Of a stretch of DNA of 8,947 bases, positions 5,976 to 8,947 are shown one piece after another. Under the pieces are notes generated by a model. That model was not told where the DNA came from. It was given only the letters and a program-made list of their open reading frames with translations, and made no database searches. This DNA is from Candidatus Magasanikiibacteriota bacterium (GTDB taxonomy: Bacteria; Patescibacteriota; Patescibacteriia; Magasanikbacterales; GWA2-37-8), in contig JAPLWP010000117.1 of NCBI GenBank assembly GCA_026396535.1, positions 1 to 8,947 on the forward strand. Direction: 5' to 3'. The translations under genes and the position numbers were made by a program. How positions within the stretch are numbered: position 1 is the first letter of the stretch; each line of letters opens with the position of its first letter.

Positions 5976-8125
5976 TTAGCAATCAAAGCAGGTTTTTCTT
6001 CAATTCTTGGGAAGTCAGCGATACCCAAAGAGTAACCGGATTTAGTTACATAGCGGTAACCAAGATTTTTCAATTCATCCAAGAAATAAGCAGTTTCTTG
6101 CTGACCGTAAAATTCCAAACACAAGTGAATAATTTCTGCTAATTTTTTAACAGTAATTGTATCATTGTAGAAAGAGATTTTTGGTGGCAAAATTTCATTG
6201 AACAAAATACGTCCCAAAGAAGTTTCAATTAATTTATCAGTTCCTTCTGGGAATTTACCAGCCATTTCTTCTGGAGTAAAGCGAATTTTAATTCTTTCGT
6301 GCAAAGTAATATTGCGAATTTTGTAAGCAAGTTTAGCTTCGCGAGGAGAAGAGAAATATCTCTTTACTGGAGCGGTATCGGTACTCTTGTGGTGAGTGAG
6401 GTAAAAACATCCCAAAGCAATATCTTGTTTTGGAGTAATTACCGGCTGACCTGTAGCTGGTTTGAGCAAGTTCTTTTCAGCAGCCATCAAATTGTCAGCT
6501 TCCCAACGAGCTTCAGCGGTCAAAGGCAAATGAACAGCCATCTGGTCACCATCGAAGTCGGCATTGAAAGCAGTACAAGTAAGAGGGTGCAATTGAATAG
6601 CTTTACCTTCTACCAAGCGTGGATGAAAAGCCTGAATACCAAGACGATGCAAAGTAGGAGCGCGATTCAAAAATACGCGAGTAGTCTGAGTAAGCTCTTC
6701 AAGAATATCCCACACTTCGTCATGTTCCGCTTCAATATAACGAGAAGCAGAGCGGACATTGTGAGCTAATTCACGTTTAATAATTTCACCCATGATAAAT
6801 GGTTTGAACAATTCCAAAGCCATGCGTTTTGGCAAACCACATTCATCAATATTTAATTGAGGACCTACGACGATAACGGAGCGACCAGAATAGTCGACAC
6901 GTTTACCGAGCAAGTTCTGACGGAAGCGACCCTGTTTACCTTTCAAAATATCAGCAAGGGAACGCAACTGACGTTTCTGACCAGTAGCGGCCAAAACAGT
7001 TTTACTATGACGAGCATTGTTGTCGATAAGAGCATCCACCGCTTCTTGCAACATACGTTTTTCGTTGCGGCAAATAACTTCTGGAGCATCAAGTTCAAGC
7101 AAACGACGCAAACGATTGTTGCGATTGATAACACGGCGATACAAATCATTCAAATCGGAAGTGGCAAAGCGACCACCATCCAAAGCCACCATCGGACGCA
7201 AATCTGGAGGAATCACTGGAATACATTTCATGATTGCCCATTCTGGACGAATCTTGTTGATGCGCAAGCTGTTGAGTAATTTGCGACGACGAATGAGACG
7301 TTCCAATTTTGTACCTTTGGATGTGCTTTGTTCGTCAGCAATCTGTTTGATAGTTTCTTCAATATTAATTCTCTCAAGCAATCCGTAAACTGCTTCAGCA
7401 CCAATACCAGCTTCAAACAAATGACCAAAACGTAAAGACAATTCCTGATAACGATTTTCAGATAAAATTTTGAGTACCTGTAATTCTTTTAATTCTTTTT
7501 CAGCTGCAGTGAAATCCTGTTCAAGTGCCAAAACTTTACGTTCAGTTTCTTGCTGAATTTTTTCTAGAGCAGAAGCAGTTGCTTTTTCATCATTGCCTTT
7601 TTTCAAAGCGGCTTCGCCTTCTTGTTCAATCTGTTTCTTTTTGGTTTTATATTCTTGACGCATCTGATCAGAAGCCATTTTTTTACCAGCTTCGTCAACA
7701 TGCGATACGATGAAAGAAGCAAAGTAAATTACTTTTTCCAAAGCTTGTACTGGCACATCCAAAATAAAACCAACTTTAGAAGGCACAGAACGCAAGAACC
7801 AAATATGCGCTACCGGAGCTGCAAGCTCAATGTGGCCCATACGTTCACGACGTACTAGAGAAGTAGTAACTTCTACTCCACACTTATCACAAACAATTCC
7901 TTTGTAACGAATTTTTTTATACTTACCACAATAACATTCCCAATCTTTGGTAGGCCCAAAAATTTCTTCCGCAAACAAACCACCTTTTTCAGGTTTTTGA
8001 GTGCGATAGTTAATTGTTTCTGGTTTATTCACTTCACCAAAAGACCATCCACGGATAGTTTCTGGAGAGGCCAAGCGCAAGCGAATGGCATCAAAATCGG
8101 TATTTCTTAAAGATTCTTTTTGCAT
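5852..8125 (-). CDS. rpoC: RNA polymerase beta' subunit, N-terminal part (first frame of broken rpoC)
   Basis: The frame gives 757 residues, of which about 717 are true beta'; the last 40 (from Lys718) are out-of-frame. Domains in order: zinc-binding CYCGKYKKIRYKGIVCDKCG (Cys64, Cys66, Cys79, Cys82); RRERMGHIELAAPVAHIWFL clamp (92-111); a charged coiled-coil insert at about 144-216; IPPDLRPMVALDGGRFATSDL; KGKQGRFRQNLLGKRVDYSGRS; and the catalytic NADFDGD (521-527), whose Asp523, Asp525 and Asp527 hold the active-site magnesium. After GYSLGIADFPRIEEKPALIAK the frame is lost at 5975-5977. With the C-terminal part, and about 13 absent residues, the intact protein would have about 1,290 residues. 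The start ATG at 8125 is 11 nt after the rpoB stop, and no Shine-Dalgarno sequence is visible. If the sequence is correct as given, a full beta' cannot be made from this copy without frame restoration. Confidence 0.96.
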   Translation of the reverse strand: MQKESLRNTDFDAIRLRLASPETIRGWSFGEVNKPETINYRTQKPEKGGLFAEEIFGPTKDWECYCGKYKKIRYKGIVCDKCGVEVTTSLVRRERMGHIELAAPVAHIWFLRSVPSKVGFILDVPVQALEKVIYFASFIVSHVDEAGKKMASDQMRQEYKTKKKQIEQEGEAALKKGNDEKATASALEKIQQETERKVLALEQDFTAAEKELKELQVLKILSENRYQELSLRFGHLFEAGIGAEAVYGLLERINIEETIKQIADEQSTSKGTKLERLIRRRKLLNSLRINKIRPEWAIMKCIPVIPPDLRPMVALDGGRFATSDLNDLYRRVINRNNRLRRLLELDAPEVICRNEKRMLQEAVDALIDNNARHSKTVLAATGQKRQLRSLADILKGKQGRFRQNLLGKRVDYSGRSVIVVGPQLNIDECGLPKRMALELFKPFIMGEIIKRELAHNVRSASRYIEAEHDEVWDILEELTQTTRVFLNRAPTLHRLGIQAFHPRLVEGKAIQLHPLTCTAFNADFDGDQMAVHLPLTAEARWEADNLMAAEKNLLKPATGQPVITPKQDIALGCFYLTHHKSTDTAPVKRYFSSPREAKLAYKIRNITLHERIKIRFTPEEMAGKFPEGTDKLIETSLGRILFNEILPPKISFYNDTITVKKLAEIIHLCLEFYGQQETAYFLDELKNLGYRYVTKSGYSLGIADFPRIEEKPALIAKKVCLLMQNVTLRFLKFGQLLKIKLLLTINRLLIKMVQYTP
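5968..5985 (-). other. Frameshift/deletion junction in rpoC (about 40 nt apparently missing)
   Basis: On the minus strand the first frame reads ATT GCT AAG (I-A-K) up to 5975. The second frame reads GAA GGT TTG CTT ACT (E-G-L-L-T) from 5975. Eight nt separate the Ile codon from the Gly codon, where E. coli beta' has 16 residues (48 nt) between the matching Ile and Gly (from memory). The difference of 40 nt leaves remainder 1 on division by 3, exactly what is needed to produce the observed -1 frame change. The lost residues correspond to the first helix of the secondary-channel rim coiled coil. Confidence 0.85.
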
Positions 8126-8136
8126 ATGATAAGAAA

Positions 8137-8947
<811 letters not shown>

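Noticed and set aside
5852..5985. Intein, intron or translational bypass element in rpoC
   Set aside because: Sequence is missing at the junction rather than added; there is no inserted stretch between the conserved blocks.
6299..6769. Long plus-strand open frame of 156 codons inside rpoC (and similar ones at 8191-8685, 6857-7279 and 3082-3468)
   Set aside because: These lie opposite strongly conserved rpoB, rpoC and yebC codons, have no recognisable motifs, and carry the Phe/Ser/Thr-rich composition typical of antisense frames.

Overview
This window looks like chromosomal housekeeping DNA from a moderately AT-rich, gene-dense bacterium. The protein sequences resemble those of the Candidatus Patescibacteria (CPR, Parcubacteria-like). 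The reasons are the rpoB/rpoC sequence style, with a coiled-coil insert in the beta' N-terminal half, a YebC that opens MSGHSKWHNIQGRKGKQD, an F420-0:glutamate-ligase-like protein, and very tight gene spacing. This placement is inference from remembered family patterns, not from a search.

Layout, following transcription on the minus strand from right to left: the 3' part of rpoB runs off the right edge. It is followed 11 nt later by rpoC, which is broken by a frameshift near 5975. A clear intrinsic terminator (4248-4276) closes rpoBC. A sigma70-type promoter (4215-4242) starts almost inside the end of that terminator and drives a five-gene run: a two-TM DUF3592-like membrane protein, yebC, ruvC, an aldo/keto reductase and an RluA-family pseudouridine synthase. 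Gaps in this run are only 1-5 nt. On the plus strand, a 5'-truncated F420-0:glutamate-ligase-like gene enters from the left edge and converges on the pseudouridine synthase with a single base between the stop codons.

Functionally the window holds transcription (RpoB, RpoC), a translation/regulatory factor (YebC), Holliday-junction resolution (RuvC) and RNA modification (RluA family), plus one redox enzyme and one membrane protein of unknown role. I see no tRNA, rRNA, CRISPR array, insertion sequence, phage gene or recognisable defence system. No intergenic stretch exceeds 100 bases.

The most noteworthy signals are sequence losses inside conserved genes. About 40 nt, out of frame, appear to be missing from rpoC, in the first helix of the secondary-channel rim coiled coil. 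Eight codons, in frame, are missing from the conserved N-terminal helical region of yebC. Other points: candidate terminators for the two convergent genes each lie inside the other gene, all six visible start codons lack a Shine-Dalgarno sequence and have T at -1, and the usual trigger-loop Met of beta' is Leu. I did not find a convincing new multi-gene system.
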